Assembly: GCA_016801885.1 (NCBI GenBank)
Contig: CM028882.1
Location: forward strand, 22,027,047 to 22,091,046
Direction: 5' to 3'
DNA from: Toxotes chatareus
Taxonomy: Eukaryota > Chordata > Actinopteri > Toxotidae
Length of the DNA stretch: 64,000 nucleotides
In this document: one piece after another, positions 1 through 10,252 of the stretch
How the letters are laid out: each line of letters begins with the position of its first letter
Numbering within the stretch: position 1 is the first letter of the stretch
The notes under the pieces: model-generated
Told to the model about the DNA's origin: nothing
The model's database searches: none
Seen by the model: the letters and a program-made list of their open reading frames with translations, nothing else
Program-made: the position numbers and the translations under genes

Positions 1-10
1 TATGTTGTAG

Positions 11-84
11 ACGTTTTGCTGCTCATAAAGAAAAGACCGCCACCAACCCTTCCAAAGATGCCTGATGTTACTTCAGATGAAAAG
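11..84 (+). CDS. ubac1: ubac1 exon a (first visible)
   Basis: Acceptor AG at 9-10 and donor GT at 85. It encodes [19 protein letters not shown] and following residues, the end of the ubiquitin-like domain and the start of the linker. The first codon is split (phase 1), so an upstream exon ends in G. Confidence 0.88.
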
Positions 85-3000
85 GTATGTTTATTAAGGT
101 TTTTGTAAAGAAATGAAAGCATCTTTTTATCATGTTTTCAGATTCTGCACAACCTGCATCAGAAAACTGAACTCTGTTGTTTTTGGTGGTTTTTGCAGAA
201 GAAACAAGATAACAAAGCTCCAGACAAAGATGCTATCCTGAAAGCTACTGCCAACCTGTCCACGCGCCACACTGACCGCACTGTTACCCAGCACAATATC
301 AGAGATGTGAGGACCTGAGAATCACGGCTTAAGTCGACAATGTGTATTGAAAATGCAGATAAATGCAGACTGGCAAAAATTTCAGATTCTGTGAATACAA
401 ATTTTATTATTCTGCAGTTTAAACTTGGTAGTGTCAAAGATGGTGTTGATATTTGATGGGTTTGTGTGTTCATGTTATGTTTGTATTGTTCCAGTTTCAG
501 ACGGAGCTTAGAAAAATCCTGGTTTCGCTCATTGAAGTCGCCCAGAAGCTTCTTGCCTTGAACCCTGATGCTGTTGAACTCTTCAAAAAGGCTAATGGTA
601 AAGCCTAGGGTCCCTTAAAACAATTTCCAAGTGTATATTAATAATGCTACTGTCAGGAAAGCTGAGATGGCAGAATATTTTGTTTGATTTGTACCAGAGA
701 CAGTAAAAATGAGTTTCTGCAACTGAAGCTGGAGAAGACAGTTCAGCTATACATCCATTCATGAATGCTCTAAACCTTTTATGCTATGAAATATTGTAGG
801 AGGCTCTTGCCAATCTTAGCACACGTTGGGCAAGAGGTAGAGTGCACCCAGAATAAGTCACCAGTGTATTAGAAGTTATAAGCACATTCACATCAAAGGG
901 CAGCACAAGGTCTCCAGTTGATTTTCATTTTAAAACCCTGAGGCACAGTATATTTTATATACTTCCTTTTATGGACTGTTTTAGTTTTTAACATCACGCT
1001 CAGTGCAATTAACCTCATTAACAGTATTTGTTTTACATATCAGAGCCACATATAGATACGTATTGTTGTTGTTGCTATGTGTGATCTGTGAAAACAGATC
1101 ACACATATTACCCAGCTTTAGTTTCAGTCCTCTGATATGTTTGTGTTTCTCTTGTTGTCAGCGATGTTGGATGAAGATGAGGAGGATCGGGTGGATGAAA
1201 CAGCCCTTCAGCAGCTCACAGAGATGGGTTTCCCTGAGAGCAGGGCCATCAAAGCTCTCAGACTGAATCAGTAAGTCCGTACTTGTTAACTAAAGGCTCA
1301 CAACTCAAAAAGAGTCATACTACTAGGACCTCATCCACAGCATTTTAATCTGAATTTGTACTGTTTAAAACCTGTATTATTAACTTAAATGTACCTTTGT
1401 ACCAGACTTCAGCTAAACAGTGTCAAAGGAGTTGGCCCTGGTCCTGCGTAGTCTGGCTACTTTAGTTTGTTCTAGAAACCCTCACATACCCCAGGCATGC
1501 TTTTTCCTCATGTCATCCTTTCTTTCTGCAGCATGTCAGTAACCCAGGCCATGGAGTGGCTGATTGAACATGTGGATGACCCATCTGTAGACACTCCACT
1601 ACCAGGCCAGGACTCTTCTGGGGCAGCAGGAGCCACAGCCGCTGCCACACCCGGCGCCTCTGCCTCTGCCTCTGCCTCTGCCTCTGTCTCTGTCTCTGCC
1701 TCTGCCTCAGCCTCAGCCTCCAGTCCTAACCTTCTCCGTAGTCTCTCCAGCCAGTCGAGCACAGACGAGAGCAGCAGACAGGACGAGCTCACAGAGATCT
1801 TCAAGAGGATCCGCAGGAAACGGGAGTTCAGACCAGACTCAAGAGTGGGTGTCTTCACCCAGTCTGAGCTTTCATACAGCACTGTGACCATGACTTACTT
1901 TTCTAAAACTCAGCTTAGAGCTGCTAGGTTGAAGGCAGGCTTAAACACATTCACTGTAGCTGCTCTCTGTCTATTTGGACCATTTAGCCAGTTTCCAACA
2001 TTATTAACACTGGTGTGCATAAAATAATAATTTAAAAAAAAGTTATTCTTTTCATTACTCTGTATGATATAGTATCAGCACAAATCCTACAGACAGAGCA
2101 GGTGCAAGACAGACTCCTTTCCACTCCAAGATTTTAAGTTCTTTTTACCAGATTCAAGACTGATAACTGTGAAAATAATTGCAGCCTGTGATTGCATCAG
2201 CAAATATACAGTAGAAGGTAGTACATAATATTGAAGCTTTCATATGCATTCATCAATACAAAAAGTTACTAACCTCATGGGTACTTTGTGGGTTTAAAGT
2301 TTTTATACATATAACTTAGATTGTGTTCCCATTGTGTTTCTTCTCGCTTCCCTAATTGTAGAGCTGAAATTACCTTAGTTTCTCCAGGAACACTGCTCCT
2401 GAGTGTCTCCAAAAATAGAGAAGTGATTAAAACTCCATCCTCCAACAAAACACTTCCACTGTGGTTAATTTTTTTCCAACAGAACTGCCACCTGAATGGT
2501 TGTAACACTTCCTCAGTGCTTCTTCTGCTGTGCACAAATTTGTTTTTTGTCCCCCAGACACTTGCAGGGCTCCATAGAATTACTACTGCATATGTTGTTG
2601 TAATTAGACTGAGCATGGAATCTTTTTCTTTGTTTCTGCAGGCTGTCATTGCCCTGATGGAGATGGGCTTTGATGAAAAGGAGGTGATTGATGCTCTCAG
2701 AGTCAATAACAACCAACAGGATGCTGCGGTATGTTTATGCATCCATGACTGCAATCTTTGCAGTAGTCTTTGAGCTTGTACCTGGAAAAATACAGCAGTA
2801 CCAGATTTGAGAAATATCTCACTATTTTGGCTGTTTGTGATTCTATTCCCAGCTTATCAGACTCACAAACAGATAAATTATGCTAAAAATATGTGTTGAA
2901 CTTTCATTGTAAAGCCGTTTGATATGATGATCTTGGGATATAAAAATTAAACTGGCTTGACGTTAGGTGACCAAATGCTTTCACCTTAATTGTTTGTTTT

Positions 3001-3988
3001 GATGCTGTTTGAAGCTATACTGTTTGGCCACTGACTCAGGCCATGTTTGGCTCATTCCTGCCACTGACACTTAAACAATTCAAAACTCAGCAATGCTGTA
3101 CTTTCTGTATCAACTTTCAAGGAGTATTCATTAGTTTATGAATAGTAATCCAAATGAACTGCTGTGTCATTGTATGAAAATTGAATTTGCACACTGTTTC
3201 GTTGCTGATTCTGCACGCTGACCTCCACAAAGATATCAATGTATTTTCAAAATTTGGTCTCTCACTGGGTTTTTCCCTCCTGCAGTGTGAATGGCTGCTG
3301 GGAGACAGAAAACCTTCTCCAGAAGATCTGGACAAAGGCATCGACACCAACAGCCCACTGTTCCAAGCCATCCTGGAGAATCCAGTGGTCCAGCTGGGTC
3401 TAACCAATCCCAAGACTCTGCTAGGTACAGTGTAGTCATATTTAGTAGAAAAGCCAAGATAGTAGGTGATTTTGTAAGCAGACAAAATCACACTTTAAAG
3501 GAAAATTTTATCCCAAATAATATGAAAAATGACATCTCTCATCTTTGTCTGCTGAGTTGTGGGGTAGGTTTTCTGAAAACTCCTGCACAGCTACAATCTC
3601 ATTCTGTAATATGTGAGAACCACCTGAAGCTAGACTAGAAAAACGAAACAAAATTAGTAAATGTAAAGAACTTAACAGTGTGACATCTGGGGTCCTTTTC
3701 ACACCTGTAGTAGAGTTAATTTGGTCTGGACCAAGGAAAAAAAAATATGTTGCCCAGAAAATTCAGTGGGCTGAATCAGACAGGTTAGGTGTGAAAGCAT
3801 AACATATACATTTGTAGGCTGCTAGCTTTGCTAAATATATTTCTTACCAGTGTGTCTTGTGTTTGTGTGCAGCGTTTGAAGACATGCTAGAGAATCCTCT
3901 GAACAGCACCCAGTGGATGAACGACCCTGAGACTGGCCCTGTCATGCTCCAAATATCCAGAATCTTCCAGACTCTCAATCGCACATAG
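11..3988 (+). CDS. ubac1: ubac1 (ubiquitin-associated domain-containing protein 1), 3' eight exons; 5' end outside window
   Basis: Eight exons with GT-AG junctions and compatible phases join into about 348 residues plus stop. UBAC1/KPC2 is the accessory subunit of the KPC ubiquitin ligase (with RNF123), which acts on p27Kip1 in the cytoplasm; it binds ubiquitinated cargo and the proteasome. Visible in order: the end of the ubiquitin-like region (DVLLLIKK), a helical region ([17 protein letters not shown]), UBA1 ([15 protein letters not shown], exons 4-5), an Ala/Ser low-complexity linker, UBA2 ([20 protein letters not shown], exons 6-7) and an STI1-type C-terminus ([17 protein letters not shown] ... 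[11 protein letters not shown], stop TAG 3986-3988). The UBL N-terminus must lie upstream of base 1. The visible part is about 30 residues longer than the matching mammalian part, as far as I recall it, because of the Ala/Ser expansion. Identity is near certain by family recognition; no search was run. Confidence 0.96.
199..306 (+). CDS. ubac1: ubac1 exon b
   Basis: 36 whole codons ([20 protein letters not shown] ... NIRD) between TTTTGCAG and GTGAGG. It corresponds to the linker between the UBL and the first helical region of UBAC1. Confidence 0.93.
495..597 (+). CDS. ubac1: ubac1 exon c
   Basis: Encodes [20 protein letters not shown] ... FKKAN, the strongly conserved helical stretch before UBA1. 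Acceptor TTCCAG, donor GTAAAG; ends in phase 1. Confidence 0.94.
598..1161 (+). other. ubac1 intron c/d
   Basis: 564 bp of AT-rich intron. No RNA gene, no conserved ORF and no obvious transposon terminus seen. Confidence 0.8.
1162..1270 (+). CDS. ubac1: ubac1 exon d (UBA1, first half)
   Basis: Encodes an acidic [12 protein letters not shown] segment and then the first UBA domain with its MGF loop ([18 protein letters not shown]). Donor GTAAGT after the first two bases of a His codon. Confidence 0.95.
1532..1844 (+). CDS. ubac1: ubac1 exon e (UBA1 end, Ala/Ser repeat, charged segment)
   Basis: Starts with the second half of UBA1 ([17 protein letters not shown]), then a (Ala-Ser)n tract coded by a GCCTCT hexamer repeat at 1656-1720, then a Ser-rich stretch and the conserved charged block [21 protein letters not shown]. 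The donor GTGGGT at 1845 was chosen because the next exon continues [10 protein letters not shown] as in the family; open reading beyond 1844 is intron read-through. Confidence 0.92.
1656..1720 (+). repeat. Coding GCCTCT hexanucleotide microsatellite (Ala-Ser repeat)
   Basis: About eleven hexamer units, with GTCTCT (Val-Ser) and GCCTCA (Ala-Ser) variants, in frame inside ubac1 exon e. It gives an alternating Ala-Ser tract between UBA1 and the charged block. Confidence 0.95.
1845..2641 (+). other. ubac1 intron e/f
   Basis: 797-bp AT-rich intron. Short ORFs overlapping it are read-through of the flanking exons or chance. Nothing else recognised. Confidence 0.75.
2642..2728 (+). CDS. ubac1: ubac1 exon f (UBA2)
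   Basis: 29 whole codons, [20 protein letters not shown] then VNNNQQDAA, with the MGF loop typical of UBA domains. Acceptor TTTCTGCAG, donor GTATGT. Confidence 0.95.
2729..3285 (+). other. ubac1 intron f/g
   Basis: 557-bp intron, AT-rich, no recognisable element. Confidence 0.75.
3286..3424 (+). CDS. ubac1: ubac1 exon g
   Basis: Encodes [20 protein letters not shown] followed by [20 protein letters not shown]: the end of UBA2 and the beginning of the STI1-like heat-shock chaperonin-binding motif. Acceptor CCTGCAG, donor GTACAG. Confidence 0.95.
3425..3872 (+). other. ubac1 intron g/h
   Basis: 448-bp intron, no recognisable element. Confidence 0.75.
3873..3988 (+). CDS. ubac1: ubac1 last exon
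   Basis: Encodes [20 protein letters not shown] ... [11 protein letters not shown] and the stop codon TAG at 3986-3988, the family's usual C-terminus. The acceptor lies in a GT-rich context (GTGTGCAG). Confidence 0.96.
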
Positions 3989-6125
3989 AGACTACTGGTG
4001 ACCCCCCTGTGTGACTGTGGCAGCTTGTGTGTGTGTGTGTGTATGTGTGCGTGTTTGGGCTGTGTGTATGGATGTGCGTGTATCTGAGTATGGCAGAGAC
4101 ACAAGTATTGTTTTTGCCTTGTAAAGACAAAGCTGGAGGAGTCAAAGTATGAATTAAGATGTTATACATATAACTATTTATAACAGTACAGTAAAAACAC
4201 TTATAAGAGCGAAATATTAACATAAACATTATTACAGTAATAATTAAAAAAATTAGATTTAGTATGTTGTTTTTACATTTTAATGAGAACAATTTATAGT
4301 TATGACAGACATGATTTATTTTATATAATTTCTCCATGTGCAAAAATGGCATCAGACATCAATTTAATGTTTACAGTTCAAAGAAAACTGTTTTTGTATG
4401 TTTTGCAATATTTAAATATCAATTACAGTTTTGTCTGTCTCTTTAAATTGTTACATTTCATCAGTGGTGAATGTGTGGAAGACCTCTGTCAGCATCGTGT
4501 TTTGTTTTTCTCTTCCCCTTTGTCTCGTTTTCATCATAATAACTGCTTATAATTGAGAGGCTGGTGGTCAATGTTGAGTGTTTGTTAAGCACATTGAAAA
4601 TGGGCTTTCAGACACATTACCTCTCTCTCCATTCATGCCTGTGAGGTAACTCTTAGTCAACCTCCTCTCAGTTTAAAGAGGAGAACGTTTGTCCTTGAGC
4701 CTCATCAAGAATATTTATTTGACGTTCTTGCCTTTTAGAGGAAATCTGTACACTAAACTGGGTGTCTTAGTCATGTTTTTATAAGAGGCTGGTCAAAGTT
4801 GTACACTAATCTGTTTGTGTCTTAGTCATGTTTTTGCAACAAAACAATATATTAGGCCTGTGTGTTTATTGTCAATGTGCTCTTGAATGTCATATTATCA
4901 TGTTACGTTCATTTGGCACTCGTTCACTTCGATGAATATCGCTCACTGCAGCACTGAGGAAGTTAAAGAAGGGTTCGTATTTTGTCTCAAAAGGCTGTAG
5001 TGGGATGTTAAATGAAGCTGAGCCTAATCAAAAGGAGGTTTGCCTTTTTAACCATTAATTTGAATGATGAAGATGCATGCTCGCTTCATGCTACGGAGAT
5101 GCAAGCATCTTTATACACACAAAGAAGTATAAAGGAATAATGGAATTTTAGACTCAACCAATGTTGGTCCTTTGGTTTACCTTTTTCTTTTGAGAGCAAT
5201 GAACATTTACGCTGTCAAACCAAACCAAAATGTCACTATATAGCCTGCCTTGTCATTAGATATATCCGTTGAAAATACCCTGTATTTCTGTGCAATAGCA
5301 AGGACTTATGTTGACCTGTAAAGAAATATATTTGACTTGAGTGGTAGAGATGTGTGAACTGCAATGGGTAGTGTGTTATACAATATTAGCCTTTACATTG
5401 AGTACTTAAAATCTCCAGCTACAAGAAGGTGAGCCTCGCCTCTTCTAGTTGTACTGAGAGTTAAAAACAATATGGAGGATGGTGTGTTTTGCCAAGGTTT
5501 TGAGTGTTTTTATTCAATATTTAAAATGTGGTATTGCTGTGACTTTCTGCTCAGGGAGGCTGAGATTGTTTTTCTAAACCTGTCGTTATGGCAAACCTCT
5601 GCTCACCCCCTTCTAGTTTGGCATTTGAAAATGGCTTTAACTAATCTCTCTAGAACTTTGCTTATGAATAAGAGCACCACAAGACATGGTTTCGTAAATG
5701 CAATATTTGAAAAATATTTAAATGTTTTTAGAGAGAAGTGTTTGTTTGAACTATGTATTATTACATTATTTATATCAAAGCCAAACTAGTAACTTGTTGT
5801 TATTTATAACAGTTTTAGCAAACCTCGAAGCTAATCTACAAATGTGAAAATATTAAATGATTCAAATGTTGTTTTTACAAACCATTATAAAATGTGCTTA
5901 TGGACTGGTAGGTCACAGTGTGATTTAAAGTAGTGCAACATGTTTGAATGATGGAGGATTTCTACACATGTCTCTGGAAGCCTCTCTGCACACTTTCTGC
6001 ACTGCAGTGGACCTTTATCATGGCCACAGTGACCAACTGTCTCACCACCTCCATGCTTTGCATGGGCATGCATAGAAACCAGCTCTTTCCCATAATATCT
6101 TGAAATAAACATTGGGAGATTGTAC
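3989..6125 (+). other. ubac1 3' UTR and downstream region
   Basis: Begins right after the ubac1 stop with a GT microsatellite (about 4026-4054) and continues AT-rich. Poly(A) signal candidates are ATTAAA at 5852-5857 and AATAAA at 6104-6109. The true cleavage site cannot be fixed from sequence alone, so the 3' boundary is a guess. Confidence 0.5.
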
Positions 6126-8100
6126 ATTTGAAGAAAAAGGTCCACAGAAAATGCTGACTTCTTTCAAAATGGTTAACAGGAACAGAAAAGAACAAAAAGA
6201 ACTCTGTTTTCACTCAGCTTTCACGCAGGACTGTCCCAGATCAACAACCTATGCAATATACTCTCACAGCGTGTTCATTCAAACAGCCTCCTGGCTACTG
6301 GCATCGAAATCACTATTGCATTAAAGTTATTTTTTGTGGCTGTATTCTTCGGATTTTGTGTTGTTTTTAAGAAACTGAAAGGACAGCAAATTAGTGGCAG
6401 GAAATTCCACTGTTAGACCAGTTACATGTGTAGGAGTGAAGCGATGAGTTTAAAGTTGAATTGATCATTTTGTTTGGTCAGTGGGGGATTTATTGTGTGA
6501 AGCAAGTGCACAGAATGGCATTTTGCAGCCCTCTTTTCGTGCATGTGCTCATGCATACTATGATCACATTATTCCTCACATTATTAAATTGATATTTTTT
6601 GACACGAATCACATGCATTATTCAATGGGTGAGAATAGAAGGTGATCCTAGGTTGCAAGTTTAAATTGCATATTATTTTTTCTGCCAGTCTTCAGGAGTG
6701 TCAGCCACAGTAATTATGAAAGATACAAGTCTACATTACAGCTTAGAAATCAAGTACTGTCAGGAGATGACAAAGTTTTGTTTTATGCCAGAATTGTTTC
6801 AGTTCAATCATGCTTTACAATTATGTGCTCTCTTTGTAATCTAAGTGCTCTAAGTCAAATTACTACTAAGTACTTTCCAGAATATTTACAGTTGAAGTTT
6901 CCTTTAGTAATTCCTTGCAACATATTGGACTTTATCTTGAGTAGAACTGCAAATTATTTGGCTACTTTTATGTCTCTGACAGTAAATTGCTGAGGCTGTG
7001 TCATTATTGTACCCCTATAACGCGTCTTCATGTCTGCCTGCCGACCTTTGCCTGCTGCAAAGTTCCTTTGTAATGATACTAAAGCTGAAGTTGAAGTTAA
7101 AAGTATATATGTATTTAATTTAGAAACACCTCTTTTAACAGTAATTTTAATGCAATGCAATAGCAGTGGAGGCCCTTATTTTCTAAATGATACAACAATC
7201 CACTACAGCAGATTGCCTGACAATACTTTAATCTACATTTTCAGTTTTGTTATTTTATTTGAATGACAGACTTTTATTTATGGTCGTTAAAATACCAACA
7301 GTTATGATTTTGACTGCATTCAAATCAAGTGTTGGCACCGCTACAGCTATAGAAAAAACACTCAAATGTTATACCACTTTTCACCACTAGGTGGCATCAT
7401 TGGTCAAAGTCACAAGAACAACAGGGCTGTAATGATAAAACGTGTACACACAGTATGTTGTGAAAAGTTTATACTGAAACGAGGAAATAATTGTAACACG
7501 TTATTTTACAGGCCAAACGCCTGATAATTTCACTGATTTCCTAGTGTGTTTTGGTTATTGAGCACTTTTGCACGATCAGCTGACCTGTTGTGTTGTGCAC
7601 TGGTAAAGAAACTGTTACTCGAACAATTAACTGGAACTGTTCAACCAAAATCTCCAAATTAGATCATTCTTTCAGGGAAACTTTGTCGGAATTTATTTGG
7701 AAATTACGGACCCGAAGAAGTGTTCCCTAAATAATTTAGGAAGAAACAAGTGGACATGCTCCTGCTATCAGTCTAGTAGTAACACAAATATTTAATTCCA
7801 TTATTATTCGTGTCATTAGAAATGTTGCATGTTACATGTTTCTACTGTTTAGTCAACTTCTCAAACAAATATTTTAGCTAGAGTCTGGAGGTTACAACAA
7901 TTGGAGGCAGTGATTCATTAAATAACAGATACCGAGTCAGGCTCATGTTTTAGCTTAAAAAACACACAAAAAAAAACACGAGACAGTGAGAAAGTGTTGG
8001 CATATTATTGCCAGTTATTACCAGTATTACTAGTAACAGTCTGGAAGGTAATCACGCATGCCCAGTAGCTGCCCTCAGAAAGGCTGGGATGATAATTACA
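6126..8100. other. Intergenic region between ubac1 and camsap1
   Basis: About 2 kb, AT-rich, without a convincing ORF or RNA gene. It holds a CTCF-like motif at 7382-7396 and becomes more GC-rich towards the camsap1 first exon. Confidence 0.6.
7382..7396 (+). promoter_or_regulatory. CTCF-like motif
   Basis: CACCACTAGGTGGCA resembles the core of the vertebrate CTCF consensus (CCACNAGGTGGCA). It lies about 0.7 kb upstream of the camsap1 first exon. A single motif match; occupancy is inference. Confidence 0.35.
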
Positions 8101-8520
8101 TGTCTATGGGCAGAGCGCGAACACACCGCTGGTTCTCGCTGCATAGACCGAGCCTCCAAGATCTGTGTGTCTTATCTAACATGAGGTATTTAATACAGAG
8201 ATAGTTTTTGTTTTTTACACAGAAGAGCCTCTGAACGCCGAGCTTCTACGCAGGAAAACCCTCCCTTTTCACTGCCTGGCGTGTTGTTTCAGCTGGGAGT
8301 CTCGCCGTGGAGCGGTTGTCACACAGGCCGCGGTCCGAGTCTTGTTGCTGGGAGGAGACCATTCAGACTCCCTGCTAGCATTATTAGCTAGCTATGATGC
8401 GTCGCTGCTGCTGGTGTATTTTCCACACGGCAGGCCACTGTACAGCGAGGCAGGTCCTTGGTTAATTGTTTTCCCCGACGGAACTGAGGGGTGACTTGGA
8501 AATACACCACACCTTTCAAG
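8035..8520 (+). promoter_or_regulatory. camsap1: camsap1 promoter and non-coding first exon (approximate)
   Basis: Locally GC-richer segment with an NRF1-like half motif (CACGCATGCCC near 8053) and CpGs, ending in the good donor CTTTCAAG|GTAATG at 8520/8521. The first coding exon (10,086) starts with a 3' splice site only one base before its ATG, so an upstream 5' UTR exon is required, and this is the best candidate. The transcription start is not defined. Confidence 0.55.
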
Positions 8521-10085
8521 GTAATGTGTTGCCAGCGAGCTAACGTCATTCATTGGGCCGATGAATGCAGTGCTGCTCCAAGCTAACGGTTAGCCGGTTA
8601 GTTAGCTGCTTTACATTTGCATGCATGGTCGTTTAGCTAACCCCATGTTAGGCAAATGTTCACTTTGTCACTTAACTGTCGTCACTTCGTAACTGAGATT
8701 CCCGTAACACCAACCTACTAATGTCAAAATTAAAGCTAATCTAGTTAATTAGCAATTACCTAGCTTGTCCAACAAGCAAGCATTGGGCCGTTAATGGTAA
8801 CATAATGGAAATGTGGCGTTGAGTTAATGCTATAGGTAATAAAACAATACCGTAGCCAAGGTTATTTTTTCTGTCAAAATAAAGGTAACATGCCTGAGGA
8901 CCTTAGTATGATTGTATGTGTAAGCACTTATTTTCCCTCATCTTCATCCCCTCATGATTAGTGTATTAGAAATTATGCGTAGGACACGTTCTCTATGTTT
9001 AGGTAATTGTAAGTGTCCATAAGAAAGCTGTAAGTCTCACAAAACTAACAGTGTGGTGGAAATGTCTAAGGAGGACATCAGTCAGGAGAGGGAATGGAAA
9101 GTGAAAGTCCAGAGTTTGATTCAGGCACTTTTTAGAAACCTAAGTCCATCTGACTTTTCATTGTGTCATTGTTGTCATTTTTTAATAGTAGTAATAATAA
9201 CCTTTAAGTGCTTAGCACTTTAGGAAAGAAAATAACAAAGTGCTTTAAAGGAGAACAAAGAACAAAAAGCACAAAGACTTCCCAAATCAATCAAAAGAGT
9301 TAGAGGAGTCAGGGCACAGACAGATTTAAAGGAAGTCACTGAGGTAACAAGACTTTTCCAGAGTTTGTGGGCTCTGACAGCAAATGCAGTCATTGTTCGT
9401 TGTGAGTCCGGATTAGGCAACTGCTATCAGAGTTTTGTGAATGGTTTATCACCAACCAGTAAGATTTCTCAGGCTTTGTTTATAATCACAATGTGCTTTC
9501 TGTAAGTGATTTTGGTTCAAAAACCTAAGATGATGACAAAAGTTAGCAGCATCACATATATTTTGTGATGCAGTTGAGGACAAGTACGGTACAGTATACA
9601 AAACAGTATGCTTTCCTCTATGTACAGAATAATGAACAGAAAGTTTCATCCTTGTGTTCAGGACTGCTTTAGGTTACCATAGCTGCACTGTACTTTCATT
9701 TTAAGTACCAGATTCTGCAAATACATCGTCTCTACTCTGTTATCAAGTGTTTGACTTAATGAATGGGATCATGCCTGCAAGGATGCTACTTTGGTAATTA
9801 TGTCTGAACCAGTAGATGCAAGCCCTGTTTGACCAATGAAAAGGAGGATTAAGAGCAGCACCCAAAACAATAATTTCCTTAATACACACCAGGCGAGATG
9901 AGATTTTATTTAATTATTGAAGAATTACTCTAATGGAGCATCCAGCTACTCAGAAGCCAATCCAAGGGGCTTTGCAACCTGACATTGTGGATGGCTAATG
10001 TCCTGTTATTTGTCTGTTTCCCTTACTCTGCAGTCTGTTCAATATAATTGTGACTGTAAAATCATGTTTATCTTTATTTTTTAAG
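8521..10085 (+). other. camsap1 intron 1
   Basis: 1.57-kb intron between the putative non-coding exon and the ATG exon. Repeated GCTAGC/TTAGCTA-like words near its start; otherwise nothing recognised. Confidence 0.55.
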
Positions 10086-10086
10086 G

Positions 10087-10252
10087 ATGGATGTTGATTT
10101 TTGTGCTGGCGGGGACAGTACCAGGAGAAAAGTGGATTTGGCTGGGGTTGCAGAAGGCGCAATGGATGTTGTACCATTGGAGATGTATGACTCCGCCAGA
10201 GCGAAAATAGCTGCCAACCTGCGGTGGCTCTTTGCCAAAGCCTATGGCATTG
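10087..10252 (+). CDS. camsap1: camsap1 coding exon 1 (start codon)
   Basis: ATG at 10,087 just after the acceptor TTTTTTAAG; encodes MDVDFCAGGD then VPLEMYDSARAKIAANLRWL. A second ATG at 10,091 is out of frame. Donor GTAAGT; ends in phase 1. Confidence 0.92.

Noticed and set aside
159..473. 104-codon minus-strand ORF over ubac1 exon b
   Set aside because: It is a shadow of the coding exon and its introns on the other strand.
2321..2773. 150-codon ORF over ubac1 exon f treated as one coding unit
   Set aside because: Only 2642-2728 is exon; the rest is intron read-through and does not match the family.
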